From: Lachnospiraceae bacterium
GTDB taxonomy: Bacteria > Bacillota_A > Clostridia > Lachnospirales > Lachnospiraceae
Direction: 5' to 3'
Assembly: GCA_017435025.1 (NCBI GenBank)
Contig: JAFSFU010000123.1
Location: 1-30,159 of the forward strand
Length of the DNA: 30,159 nt
Positions within the stretch are counted from its first letter, which is position 1. Each line of letters starts with the position of its first letter. The position numbers were made by a program, and so were the translations under genes. The notes below the pieces were generated by a model. The model was given only the letters and a program-made list of their open reading frames with translations. It did no database searches and was not told where the DNA came from. Shown one piece after another: positions 18,457 to 28,081 of the stretch.

Positions 18457-21333
18457 CTATCCTAATGTAGGAAATACATTGGTTAAAAATAAGAATGCTG
18501 CTTTTTCCGGATAATACTGACACATATCACGATATGCATTCTGTGATAACATAGCTCTAATTTCTGGACTTCTAATAAGAGCCTCAACAGTTTCAACGCA
18601 TGTACCATAATCTGTAGTATCAATCAGCAAACTATTATTCTCATGCTTAGCAAAATCAGATGTTCCACCAAATTTTGTAAGAATAGTAGCACACCCACTT
18701 GCCATAGCTTCCATTGCAGTAAGACCCATGGCTTGAAATGTTGAAAAATCAACAAAAATATCTGTTTTACTCAATAAAAGAGCTGTATCCTCGGGCGTAA
18801 GTAAACCGTAATTTGTAAATTCAAAATCAATAGTTTCTCTGTTAAAAAAGAGAGCACTTTCATATTCTAAATTTGCATCACAACCAAAAAAGTTAATTTC
18901 CACCCTATTGCCATATTTTTGAGCTATATCTCGAAGTACTCGATATGTCATTTCTGGTCCACGCCTTGCAGTCATTGGACGGAGCATAGCAGTTATTACT
19001 ACCTTCTCAGTATTTCCCCACATTTTCCTTGGTTTAAATAAATCAACGTTAACACTAGGACCAATTATCTTGCAGCAAGCACCTGTGTTTTTATAAACCT
19101 CCGTTGCATTCCAAGTAGTTTTAGTCACATTTATGCAATCTGGAATCAAAGTATACGACTCAACTGCCTCTTTCCACTGGACATTCTTTTCCGTAAAGAA
19201 ATATGGCTCATAATCTTGAATATAATATGCAATTTTTACGTCATCTTTTTTCTTCTTCAATATACAATGTTTAATTGTTGAAAACAAAGAACAACAAATC
19301 ACATCAAAATGTTCTGCATACTTTTTGACTGCCCTATAACTTTCTACATATATTACAGGAATCTTTAAATTAGGGTATGAAACCTCAAATAGTCCTCTAT
19401 TGGATTTGAGATTCATTATTGCAACTTCAACCCCCATTTTTACCATACATTCTGCTTCCGATATAATTACATTTGCCCCTCCACTCGCATTAGAAGTTGG
19501 CAATAAAAAGAGAATACGTTTCCCTTTATATAGCTTCAATCCATTCTCGACTAACAATTGGCGTTCAAATTCCATTTGAGTTCTATGTCTAATTGAGTCT
19601 AGTACAAAATTGCTGTACATTACTCTGCAACAATCCTCTATATATTTATGACCATGTTTCTGTCGCAAACGTTCACCAGAAATTTTACATAACTCTAACC
19701 TCTTTTCATCAGAATAGCTCTTAGATTGAGCGTGGAAAATGTATGTATCATCAGCAACTGCCAGATTTAATCCCGCACTAACTGCTCTAGAAGTATAATC
19801 ATCCTCCTCTGCAAAACCTCGGCCAAAATTTTCCTCATCAAAATAACCAAGTTTGTTAATAGCATTTCTACTAATCATTATACAAAATCCATTAAGGAGA
19901 GGAACTAGTGGATAGAGTCTTTCCGATGTTCTTTCCACTAATTTTGCCATGTCATGTACAGAAATGTTTTCTGGCAATACATTATGACACCAGTCTCCAT
20001 CATCATCCGTTAACTTAGGAATAGATTGCCATGACGCAGTATTGGAAAGAGGTCCCACCAAATCAGCATTTCTTTCACGGGCGCATTTTATCATATTATC
20101 AATCCAATGTTCCGAAACAATCGTATCACTATTCAAAAGAACATTATAATCCGCATTAGATGCTCGTAAACCAATATTAGCAGCATATGTATAGCCATGA
20201 TTTTCTGAAGTATTTCTAATCAGTAAAACATTATCATTTTCCTCTGCTATTTTTTCTAAATACTTTTGAGTAAGCTCAGCGCTATTGTCGTCAACTATAA
20301 TTAAACGATATGGCTGTCGTGTATATGCATATACAGATTCAATACATTTCTTTACATCTTCGTATGCATTATAAACACATATAATAATATCGACACTCTC
20401 AATATGCGGACGAAAAGCTTTATCAATACAATTCTCTACTAATGCCAATTTTCTTTCTTCATTAACCGTATAATTAAAATAATGTCGCATATCATTTTGA
20501 GATAGGCACAAATTTTCGACCGACTGATATGTATTGTGAGGATAATCCTTTCCATATTGTTCATAGTTTAACAAAGAACTATCCATATTAGATAAATTGT
20601 AATAGCGTTTATACATCAATTCTGAAAAATATAACGATGGATTGTATTGTAATCGCGATCCAATAACCAGATAGTGCACTGCAGCATCAACTTCATTATC
20701 GAGATTATATGTGTTTCGATACCACTTTTCATCGAATAATTCAGATTTGCGAATGATACTAACTTTCGGTTCAAAGAATTTACCAAACTCTTCTCGTGTA
20801 TATATCTTTCTAGCTGGCAACTCCCATTTACCATATTGTTCATAATGATATAAAGGATTTTGCATTGTTTTAGCTACATCTGGATGTGCAAAATAATATC
20901 CCTTTGATGAAAAAAAAGGGGACGGATCATAGAACAATTTATATCCAATATTCAGATAATGCCAATATGCAGATTCTTTATTATTAATCTGATATTGCTT
21001 TCTATACCAAGTCTCATCGAAATAAATAGTATCATACAATTTTGCATCTAAATTGATGCCAATATTTCGATTTTCGAACACACCGAACTTTTCATAGTGC
21101 AAAAGAGGATTAATATCTTTAACGTCATGATTTATATCCAAATATGTACTCGTAGAAAAATAAGCAGAAGGATCTAACCCTTCTTTCCATCCTATATCCA
21201 AGTAATGCTTAGCCGGAGAGATATTAGACGGAATCTGATATTGCTTACAATACCAATCTTTATTAAAATATTTGGATTTTTCAATGATCGACTCATTACT
21301 TTCTCTAAAACAAATCCTTAAAAGTTTATTCAT
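18457..21333 (-). CDS. Large bifunctional glycosyltransferase: three N-terminal repeats, GT2, WsaF-like GT4
   Basis: The 958-residue protein joins three parts. Residues about 20-290 hold three copies of a roughly 90-residue unit with the pattern (Y/L)F(N/D)-(K/E)-WY-x(3)-Y, then HYL-x-IG and a DPS/NPS-x-(Y/F)FS turn. These start near residues 21, 102 and 198. A GT2 domain begins near 312 (VDIIICVYNAYEDVKKCIES), with LLNSDTIVSEHWI as its metal-binding region. A GT4 domain of WsaF/rhamnosyltransferase type begins near 603 (RILFLLPTSNASGGANVI), with YYIQDYEPYFF and the C-terminal FSTFQAMGLTAMEAMASG. Cytoplasmic assembly of a rhamnose-containing chain is likely. Two active sites may build alternating linkages. 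The start at 21333 has GGAGG upstream and overlaps the ATPase gene by 8 nt. The exact sugars are unknown. Confidence 0.85.
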   Translation of the reverse strand: MNKLLRICFRESNESIIEKSKYFNKDWYCKQYQIPSNISPAKHYLDIGWKEGLDPSAYFSTSTYLDINHDVKDINPLLHYEKFGVFENRNIGINLDAKLYDTIYFDETWYRKQYQINNKESAYWHYLNIGYKLFYDPSPFFSSKGYYFAHPDVAKTMQNPLYHYEQYGKWELPARKIYTREEFGKFFEPKVSIIRKSELFDEKWYRNTYNLDNEVDAAVHYLVIGSRLQYNPSLYFSELMYKRYYNLSNMDSSLLNYEQYGKDYPHNTYQSVENLCLSQNDMRHYFNYTVNEERKLALVENCIDKAFRPHIESVDIIICVYNAYEDVKKCIESVYAYTRQPYRLIIVDDNSAELTQKYLEKIAEENDNVLLIRNTSENHGYTYAANIGLRASNADYNVLLNSDTIVSEHWIDNMIKCARERNADLVGPLSNTASWQSIPKLTDDDGDWCHNVLPENISVHDMAKLVERTSERLYPLVPLLNGFCIMISRNAINKLGYFDEENFGRGFAEEDDYTSRAVSAGLNLAVADDTYIFHAQSKSYSDEKRLELCKISGERLRQKHGHKYIEDCCRVMYSNFVLDSIRHRTQMEFERQLLVENGLKLYKGKRILFLLPTSNASGGANVIISEAECMVKMGVEVAIMNLKSNRGLFEVSYPNLKIPVIYVESYRAVKKYAEHFDVICCSLFSTIKHCILKKKKDDVKIAYYIQDYEPYFFTEKNVQWKEAVESYTLIPDCINVTKTTWNATEVYKNTGACCKIIGPSVNVDLFKPRKMWGNTEKVVITAMLRPMTARRGPEMTYRVLRDIAQKYGNRVEINFFGCDANLEYESALFFNRETIDFEFTNYGLLTPEDTALLLSKTDIFVDFSTFQAMGLTAMEAMASGCATILTKFGGTSDFAKHENNSLLIDTTDYGTCVETVEALIRSPEIRAMLSQNAYRDMCQYYPEKAAFLFLTNVFPTLG

Positions 21334-22072
21334 TTGTATTTGCCCTCCAGTACTCCTCGTAATTATTACATACAATTTCTGTCTGTCCGACTTCCCTTAT
21401 CCCATGATTATCTAGCCATAATACTCGATCGCACATTTCTCTAATTTGTTCAATACTATGAGACACAAATAATACAGTGGTACCGCCCCCCATAAGCTCC
21501 ATCATGCGCGCTTTGCTCTTATTCTGGAATCCTTCATCACCAACTGCTAAAATCTCGTCAACAATTAGAATCTCAGGTTCAACAACCGTTGCAATCGAAA
21601 AAGCCAAACGCATCAGCATTCCAGACGAATAATTTCTGATAGGCATATGAATAAAATCTTTTAACTCCGAGAATTCCACAATCTCATCGTATTTTGATTC
21701 AAGAAATTCCTTATCATAACCTAAAATCGCACCATTTAAAAAAATATTCTCACTGCCACTAAGCTCCTGATCAAAACCAGATCCTAACTCCAGCATTGGC
21801 ACCACATTTCCCTTTAACGTCACCTTGCCTGTGGTAGGTTTTAATACTCCGGCAATAATTTTTAGCAAAGTACTTTTTCCGGCACCATTTCTTCCAATAA
21901 TCCCAAGTACTTCACCTTTTTTTACATTAAAATTAATATTTTCTAATGCCGTGAATTCCTTATACTGAATCCTATGTTCCAGAAAAGCAACCATAAATTC
22001 CTTTAGGCTAATGACCTTATCATTAGCCATTCGAAACTTCATGGAAATATTTTCAACTTCAATCATGTTCAT
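21326..22072 (-). CDS. Polysaccharide ABC exporter ATPase (Wzt/TagH type, short form)
   Basis: The 248-residue ATPase drives export of a lipid-linked polysaccharide. It has Walker A GIIGRNGAGKST (near residue 60), the family-specific short signature NYSSGMLMRLAFS, Walker B EILIVDEILAVGDEGFQ and the switch histidine in VLFVSHSIEQI. The GDEGFQ-K pattern is typical of Wzt, TagH and RgpD proteins. It ends soon after the ATPase core, so the C-terminal carbohydrate-recognition domain of longer Wzt proteins is absent. It lies 11 nt after the permease gene and overlaps the large transferase gene. Confidence 0.93.
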   Translation of the reverse strand: MNMIEVENISMKFRMANDKVISLKEFMVAFLEHRIQYKEFTALENINFNVKKGEVLGIIGRNGAGKSTLLKIIAGVLKPTTGKVTLKGNVVPMLELGSGFDQELSGSENIFLNGAILGYDKEFLESKYDEIVEFSELKDFIHMPIRNYSSGMLMRLAFSIATVVEPEILIVDEILAVGDEGFQNKSKARMMELMGGGTTVLFVSHSIEQIREMCDRVLWLDNHGIREVGQTEIVCNNYEEYWRANTNE

Positions 22073-22083
22073 AATAAAAACCT

Positions 22084-23502
22084 CTAAATATATAATACAA
22101 AGCGATCCTGGGTCTTTTTAAACACTGCTGCACCTATTGCTAGCATACCCATTGAAAATATAATACAATAAACATAAAGGCTAATATCTGGAGAAACACC
22201 TTCAATCATTAATGTTCGTACGAATTTTATAATATAATACATTGGATTCAACTTTTGTATCAGTTTAAACTGTGCTGGAATGATATGTTCTGGATAGAAT
22301 AATGGTGTAGCGTACATCCAAGCCAAGCTAACAATTCCCCATAAATATTGTGTGTCTCGGAAAAATACCATAGCTGAGCATAAAACAAGTGATAATCCAA
22401 TGCAAAATACAACCAAACAGATAATACCAAAGGGCAATAATAATAATGCTTTCGTAATCGGTGCTCCAGTCAATAATGCTACCAGCAATAATGGTATGAT
22501 TGATATCATTAAATTGATAGAACAAGACACCACCTTGGTCACCGGATATATATATTTAGGCACATAAACTTTAGTAATCAGCGCAGTGTTATTTACAATT
22601 GCCGACAGACCTTGCCCCACTGCATCTGAAAAGAAATTAAACAAAATGATACCGCTCAAAAGATACACCGGAAAATTTTTAATGTCCGACCTAAAAATCG
22701 TGGAAAAAACAATGTACTGGACTGTCATGGTTAAAAGGGGATTCAAAAAGCTCCATAGATATCCCAAAACCGACCGTTTATATTTAGTTTTGAAATCCCT
22801 TGATACAAGCTGTTGAATTAAAAATTTATATCGATTCCAAATTCCCCAAATCATACCAATAAATGTATGTTTTCCCTTTTCCATGCGCCAATTTGCGTAA
22901 ACAAAATAAATCGCAAGGGCTACTCCACCACTTCCGGCAATCAACCAATAGTTTTCTCCAAATCCGGTTATCGAACGCCCTTCATAACTAAAGCACAATG
23001 TCTGGCTGGACACATTCCCGTCAATATTCAATATTGCATTTGGCGCACTTTGATTAGAACAATAGAATGTTGGGGCCTCTCCCTCAGGGCATTCTGAGGT
23101 GACTACTAGCGAATAGCTCTTACCCAACGCCTCTTTAACTGATTTGTCCAAATTCCACTCATAAAAGCTGTTATCTTGTAAAAGTTCAGCATTTATAACT
23201 AATTGGGCCAACATTTCATGATTATGATTATCAATCAAAGATACATATATAAGTCCGCGATTTGTTCGACCAAATGTTGCCACATGGAAAGTAAACTTTT
23301 CAATTATGTCAGTTTCAGACAAAAAAGTTTGTTCTAAGGTCCTATCTTGGCATACTTCATTCACCGTTCCTTCCGGGGGCAGTATATCCAAATAGAATTT
23401 TTTAGTTCTGATTTCCTGATCTCCAATGAAATAAAAACCTATCACAATTATGATATATATCAAAAGAAATCTCGCTGCATTCTTTTTGAGTTTTTTGTCC
23501 AT
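22084..23502 (-). CDS. Polysaccharide ABC-2 exporter permease with an N-terminal extracytoplasmic domain
   Basis: The 472-residue protein is far longer than ordinary Wzm/TagG permeases (about 260-290). Residues about 9-28 form a transmembrane segment. Residues about 30-180 form a hydrophilic, strand-rich region with several cysteines that should lie outside the membrane. A second transmembrane segment follows near 186-206. The normal ABC-2 exporter core runs from about 222 (RDFKTKYKRSVLGYLWSFLNP), with six hydrophobic segments and GIVSLAWMYATPLFYPEHIIP. It partners with the ATPase downstream. The extra domain could bind the glycan or a wall acceptor; that is inference. The start is preceded only by a weak GAGG-like site in a stretch reading GAGGATAAAAA. 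Confidence 0.9.
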   Translation of the reverse strand: MDKKLKKNAARFLLIYIIIVIGFYFIGDQEIRTKKFYLDILPPEGTVNEVCQDRTLEQTFLSETDIIEKFTFHVATFGRTNRGLIYVSLIDNHNHEMLAQLVINAELLQDNSFYEWNLDKSVKEALGKSYSLVVTSECPEGEAPTFYCSNQSAPNAILNIDGNVSSQTLCFSYEGRSITGFGENYWLIAGSGGVALAIYFVYANWRMEKGKHTFIGMIWGIWNRYKFLIQQLVSRDFKTKYKRSVLGYLWSFLNPLLTMTVQYIVFSTIFRSDIKNFPVYLLSGIILFNFFSDAVGQGLSAIVNNTALITKVYVPKYIYPVTKVVSCSINLMISIIPLLLVALLTGAPITKALLLLPFGIICLVVFCIGLSLVLCSAMVFFRDTQYLWGIVSLAWMYATPLFYPEHIIPAQFKLIQKLNPMYYIIKFVRTLMIEGVSPDISLYVYCIIFSMGMLAIGAAVFKKTQDRFVLYI

Positions 23503-23516
23503 TTTTTATCCTCAAC

Positions 23517-25826
23517 TTATTTTTGTTTCACGATACGGTATATTCCATAAAGCGCCTTTTTCAAATATCTCCTGCCCGGAAGTGGGAGTTCCCATAACGC
23601 ACGTGCACACTTATAACTAAAAGATCCTGTAATTGTTGCAAGTTGGTTTTCTAATTCTTCCATACGCTCTTGCAAAGCTTCTCCATCGGCCTCAATACTG
23701 ATTCTTTTTCCTTGTGCCAGACGATATCCATCTACAGCAAACTTATACAAGCCACTGTCGATTGATCCCATAATAGCTCTTTGTGAAAAATCCAGTCTTT
23801 CATATACCTCAAGATAATCATCACGCATCTCTTCTAGGGATTTTACAGTTAAACATTCAACTATATTTCTTATTTTATGATACTCTTCATTCTTCCCTTT
23901 GATTCGCAAAATAATCTCAAGTGCCTCTTCGTATGCATGTTCTACCGATACCAACCAGCCGCATTCCATTTTTCTCATACGTTCACCCAAAGCACCAATA
24001 TCCGTAGCAATTACAGGAACACCACACATGATTGCTTCAGACAATGTGTAACAGTATGTTTCCGGCCATATCGGCAAAATACAAATCAAATCAATCTGGT
24101 GCTTTTCTATCAAGCCCGGTAATTCATGACGCTCGTATAAGCCAGTCTTCGTATAATTCTTTTTATCTAACATTGATAATTCGTTATATCCCCATACCCC
24201 GAATAAATACCAATGAATATCACTTGGACCATTCTTTATCAGCTGATATGCTGTAAAGCTACCTTTTTCTTTGCTAATTCCACCAATAAATGCAACTCGA
24301 AGTTCCTTGGAACTATCTTTTTTTGAACAAGACATTGTTTTCATTCCATGTGGAATTACAATAATCTTATTTAAAAGTTCTGGGTAATATAATGCTACGA
24401 ATTCCTTTGTATTATCCGATGGCGTTATTATTGATGCCGATTTATTCAAGGCGTTCCTATGTTCTCTTCTCCAAACAGAAAGATATTCGATACTCTCGCA
24501 CAAACCGCCAAAACCAGTTTGACATTTTGAGCAGCATTCTTTTTCCGGATGTCCTATGCAAAGTTCTTCATTGCAATTAAACATCTTAATACTTGGGCAA
24601 ATAGAATAATAATCATGCAATGTTGTAACAATCGGAATATGTCTGGCATCTGCCTGATAAAACATTTCCAAGGTCAAGTCCTTCACATGATGAATATGAA
24701 CAAAATCAATACGGAACGTATCTAAGATTCTTCCATATAAATCGCCAAATTTTTTACTCCTAAATTCAAAAAAACTCGGAGCTTTTCCAATATAAAACTT
24801 AAGCGTATATTCGCAATCTTTCGTATACGCAGTAAGGTTCAAATAATCCAAATTGCGTGCTGCAACAAAAACGTTATAGGAATCACGCATAACCTCTGTC
24901 ATATCCTTTACATGCAGCTGCGTTCCACCCAAATGATCGTGTGCATCCTCACGAAAATCTGACTGCACAAGATACAAAAGATTCTTTCTTCCATTCAGCA
25001 AACCGGTCCACAATTTAATGTTGTCCTGAATTCTTTCATTTGGATTATCTCTACAATGGACTGCAACCGCGTGGTTCTGAGCCGGATATCGATCACACAA
25101 AATCTTTTCGTGCGCCTCGATTAACCGCTTTTTCTCATCGCTAACAAAAGAAGTCGTACCCGTGTGGTAAATATAGGTATCATCACACATTGCATGATAA
25201 TAACCAATCTGTTCTGCACGATAACAAAAATCATTTTCTTCTCCGTATCCGCGCTGAAATGTTTCCATATCGAACAAACCGATTTTGTCGATTACTTCAC
25301 GCTTAATATACATACAGAAGCCGTTTGCCACAGGAATTCTTGGATATAAACGCATGCTAACAGTCTCAATCAATCTCGCATATTGATTAAGTGTAAATCC
25401 ATCTGGCAACGTATTCTCTTTTAAAAATTCAGGAACAGAGCAAAGTGTTGCATTGTTCGAAAGAGGAGTAACCGTTGCAATCGTTGCATCACTATAAGCA
25501 CAATCAATAATTTTTTCTATCCAATTCGGAGTCACTATAGTATCGGAGTTCAATAATAAAACATCCCTGTCTCTCGATACAGTAATACCATGATTGATAC
25601 TTCCTGAAAAACCAAGATTTTTCTCATTTTCTACAACTATAATAGAATCTGTCTCTACAGACTTAATATATGGAAGAATACGCTCATCAGGGCTTGCATC
25701 ATTGACTAGTAAAAGACGATGCTTCCCAAGGTTTGTACTTTCTTTAATGCTATTTATACATTTTTGCAAATCATCAAACGCATTATAAATCGGAATAATA
25801 ATATCGATACCTTCTGGTCTATTCAT
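23517..25826 (-). CDS. Bifunctional GT2-GT4 glycosyltransferase
   Basis: The protein of about 769 residues has an N-terminal GT2 domain beginning IDIIIPIYNAFDDLQKCINS, with LLLNSDTIVTPNWIEKI as its metal-binding region. A second domain of GT4 type begins near residue 280 (NLLYLVQSDFREDAHDHLGG) and ends with the E-x7-E-like YTLSEAIMCGVPVIATDIG. Inside this domain is a cysteine cluster (CNEELCIGHPEKECCSKC) that may bind a metal. A C-terminal segment with a short coiled coil (EALQERMEELENQLATI) and a basic end may attach it to partners or the membrane. The ATG at 25826 follows AGGAG at 4 nt; an ATG at 25838 is also possible. Its GT2 half resembles that of the 958-residue enzyme downstream. Confidence 0.85.
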   Translation of the reverse strand: MNRPEGIDIIIPIYNAFDDLQKCINSIKESTNLGKHRLLLVNDASPDERILPYIKSVETDSIIVVENEKNLGFSGSINHGITVSRDRDVLLLNSDTIVTPNWIEKIIDCAYSDATIATVTPLSNNATLCSVPEFLKENTLPDGFTLNQYARLIETVSMRLYPRIPVANGFCMYIKREVIDKIGLFDMETFQRGYGEENDFCYRAEQIGYYHAMCDDTYIYHTGTTSFVSDEKKRLIEAHEKILCDRYPAQNHAVAVHCRDNPNERIQDNIKLWTGLLNGRKNLLYLVQSDFREDAHDHLGGTQLHVKDMTEVMRDSYNVFVAARNLDYLNLTAYTKDCEYTLKFYIGKAPSFFEFRSKKFGDLYGRILDTFRIDFVHIHHVKDLTLEMFYQADARHIPIVTTLHDYYSICPSIKMFNCNEELCIGHPEKECCSKCQTGFGGLCESIEYLSVWRREHRNALNKSASIITPSDNTKEFVALYYPELLNKIIVIPHGMKTMSCSKKDSSKELRVAFIGGISKEKGSFTAYQLIKNGPSDIHWYLFGVWGYNELSMLDKKNYTKTGLYERHELPGLIEKHQIDLICILPIWPETYCYTLSEAIMCGVPVIATDIGALGERMRKMECGWLVSVEHAYEEALEIILRIKGKNEEYHKIRNIVECLTVKSLEEMRDDYLEVYERLDFSQRAIMGSIDSGLYKFAVDGYRLAQGKRISIEADGEALQERMEELENQLATITGSFSYKCARALWELPLPGRRYLKKALYGIYRIVKQK

Positions 25827-25840
25827 AAAACTCCTCATTT

Positions 25841-26761
25841 CTATAACTTCCCAATCAACACACTTCCACGATACACTAAGTCATCAATGGTCTTTTGTCG
25901 AAAAAAACGTCTATCTGCTATTAAGGAAATGCGACTTCTAAAACCCTGTTTTGAATTCAATACTTTATGAATCATCTTGTTCGATTCAGAGTCCAGCATT
26001 TCAAAAAACGTACTGTTGAACATCTCTATCTGCTGATAAATCTCTCCACGTGGCTTAAAAAGCTGTCCAACTCTATATTTTAATAATTTTTTTCTATTTA
26101 TCATTGCTCCGGCTGTATTATTTCCGTGTTGACGATAGCGAATAAAAGCTTTCTCATCGTAATACACATTTCCAAAACAACTGGCTGCTAAATATAACCA
26201 CCAATCATGCATAATCAATTTATCTGGATCAACTGGCATATGATGCTGCAATAATAAAAGCATGCTATTATTAATCACGGCCGTACATCCGGTACAAATA
26301 TTCTGCACCAATGAATTTCCAAAAGAAGGCTTCTTTACACGTCGGCTCACCGTAACATTCAAATCCTCTAAAGCCCTTCCCACAATCATCTTGTCACTAC
26401 AGTAAAGTTGCGGCATATCCGTCTTTATGCCATGCTTCTGCATTTGCTCGACTGCTCTATTTAATTTTTCAGGAAGCCAATAGTCATCTTGATCAGCAAA
26501 AGCAATATAATCCATTGTCTGATCAGCATTTGCAATCAATTCCATAAAGCTCTTCCGCACTCCAATATTGTGTCCCTGATAGTATGAAATCCACTCAAAT
26601 TTCTTTGCATATTCTTTAATGATATCTAAAGTTCCATCAACAGAGCCATCGTCTCGAATGAGCAAATATTTATGCTTAATGGTCTGATTAACAATACTGT
26701 CTAACTGAGTACGAAGATACGCTTCGCCGTTATATGTAGACATCAATATTTGTATCTTCAT
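25841..26761 (-). CDS. GT2 glycosyltransferase, rhamnosyltransferase-like (paralogue 1)
   Basis: This 306-residue single-domain GT2 enzyme begins MKIQILMSTYNGEAYLRTQL, with LLIRDDGSVDGT and the FADQDDYWLPEKL metal-binding motif found in RfbF/WbbL-like rhamnosyltransferases. The acceptor region includes NICTGCTAVINN and MHDWWLYLAASCFG. It closely resembles the 309-residue protein at 29179-30108 in the divergent operon along its whole length, to the shared ending GKL. It lies 28 nt after the GT4 gene. The sugar specificity is inferred from family and neighbours. Confidence 0.88.
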   Translation of the reverse strand: MKIQILMSTYNGEAYLRTQLDSIVNQTIKHKYLLIRDDGSVDGTLDIIKEYAKKFEWISYYQGHNIGVRKSFMELIANADQTMDYIAFADQDDYWLPEKLNRAVEQMQKHGIKTDMPQLYCSDKMIVGRALEDLNVTVSRRVKKPSFGNSLVQNICTGCTAVINNSMLLLLQHHMPVDPDKLIMHDWWLYLAASCFGNVYYDEKAFIRYRQHGNNTAGAMINRKKLLKYRVGQLFKPRGEIYQQIEMFNSTFFEMLDSESNKMIHKVLNSKQGFRSRISLIADRRFFRQKTIDDLVYRGSVLIGKL

Positions 26762-26789
26762 ACTTCATTCGTCTCCCAACATTCTATTA

Positions 26790-27881
26790 TTACATTTTTA
26801 AATAATACTCTTGCAGCTTTGCAGCTTGGTTGTATATGTCAAATTCTGGTATATATACATTTTCATCATGTTCAATACCATCAAGCTTGTTTATCTGATT
26901 CACCCATGTGCCAATTGGTGCTTCTAAGGGAATTCGATACACCTTCTTATACTCAATCTCATCTGATATTGTATCCGCAATTACACAAGGTAAACCATTG
27001 TAACATGCCTCAACCAATGAAACTGGGAAGCCTTCATATAATGAAGGGAGTACAAATACATCAAACGCATTTAAAAGATCCTTTACGTCATCTCTATGTC
27101 CCAAAAAAGAAATCTTGCAATCTAGATCCATCCGATTTGAAATCTCCTCAATTTCTTCTTTTAAAGGTCCTTCTCCAATACACAACAAATGTGCATCGGC
27201 GTTGGTCTCGCAAATATTCTCTAAAAGAGCGACTAAAAATCGATGGTTCTTTTGAGGTACAAACCGCCCAACATGACCGATTAAAAATGTATCTGGTGAA
27301 ACATTCAGCATACCTCGAATACTATCTCGCTTCTTAGAATCAAAGCGATATTTATCTACCTCGATTGCATTTGGATATACAAAAACTCGTCCCGACAATC
27401 GTGCTCTATTTCCATACAAGAAATCACCTGCAGCCTTTGAGCAAGCGAATCGATCACACTTCATAAAGCGAATCGGAATACACAGCACTGCATTTCGAAA
27501 TGCCGCAATTTTTCTGTCTGAAAATCTCGTTGCATGACAATGAACAATAAAACGTTGAATTCCTCCAAACCTCGCTAAAGGTTTCAACAAAAAACTTAGA
27601 TACACCTCATGATTATGTAGAAACTGATACTTCACACCATGATCGGAAAAGAATTTCCACAGTTCTTTTAAAGATTCCCATGAACTCCCTGGTTTAGACA
27701 CAAAAAAGACCTGTCCGCCCAGTTCTTTAATTTCATCTTCATAAGAATCCTCACAAGGGATGAAACAAAGAAAATCGAACTGGATCTTTGACCGGTCCAT
27801 ATGCCTATAGTAATTCATAATAACGCTCATGACTCCACTCCCTATACTAGGAGTCGAAACAAAATGCAGGACCCTAACCAT
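26790..27881 (-). CDS. GT4 glycosyltransferase, EpsF-like
   Basis: The 363-residue GT-B enzyme starts MVRVLHFVSTPSIGSGVMSV, the usual opening of EpsF/CapM-like GT4 proteins. The C-terminal donor-binding half contains IGHVGRFVPQKNHRFLV and the E-x7-E motif in LPSLYEGFPVSLVEACYNG. It would transfer a sugar from a nucleotide donor early in assembly of the surface polysaccharide. It is the first gene of the minus-strand operon. The ATG at 27881 follows GGAGGGA at a short spacing and lies only 23 nt from the left inverted repeat of the proposed promoter switch. Confidence 0.88.
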   Translation of the reverse strand: MVRVLHFVSTPSIGSGVMSVIMNYYRHMDRSKIQFDFLCFIPCEDSYEDEIKELGGQVFFVSKPGSSWESLKELWKFFSDHGVKYQFLHNHEVYLSFLLKPLARFGGIQRFIVHCHATRFSDRKIAAFRNAVLCIPIRFMKCDRFACSKAAGDFLYGNRARLSGRVFVYPNAIEVDKYRFDSKKRDSIRGMLNVSPDTFLIGHVGRFVPQKNHRFLVALLENICETNADAHLLCIGEGPLKEEIEEISNRMDLDCKISFLGHRDDVKDLLNAFDVFVLPSLYEGFPVSLVEACYNGLPCVIADTISDEIEYKKVYRIPLEAPIGTWVNQINKLDGIEHDENVYIPEFDIYNQAAKLQEYYLKM

Positions 27882-27904
27882 ACGTTCCCTCCAGATCCCA
27901 AGTA

Positions 27905-27932
27905 TTCAGCTTCTGATAATCGTACTTATACC
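27905..27932 (-). repeat. Left inverted repeat of the proposed invertible promoter
   Basis: The 28 bases read, on the minus strand, GGTATAAGTACGATTATCA and then GAAGCTGAA. They match the right repeat at 28082-28109 in inverted orientation at 26 of 28 positions. Confidence 0.85.
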
Positions 27933-28037
27933 GATTACAAAACGGGAAAAACAAAGTCACATCTTGATTTTTCGCGGATTTATGGTATTGTTTTCAAGAA
28001 AAGGCAAAAAATAAGAAAAATGTAATGAGTTTTAAAG

Positions 28038-28066
28038 TTGCCTTTATTTTGTAAAGGTGTTATACT
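28038..28066 (+). promoter_or_regulatory. Rightward promoter inside the inverted repeats
   Basis: TTGCCT (28038-28043), a 17-nt spacer and TATACT (28061-28066), with TG one base before the -10 (extended -10). Transcription should start near 28073, just before the right repeat, and read into the gene at 28121. Confidence 0.75.
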
Positions 28067-28081
28067 GACCTAAAGCTAGTT

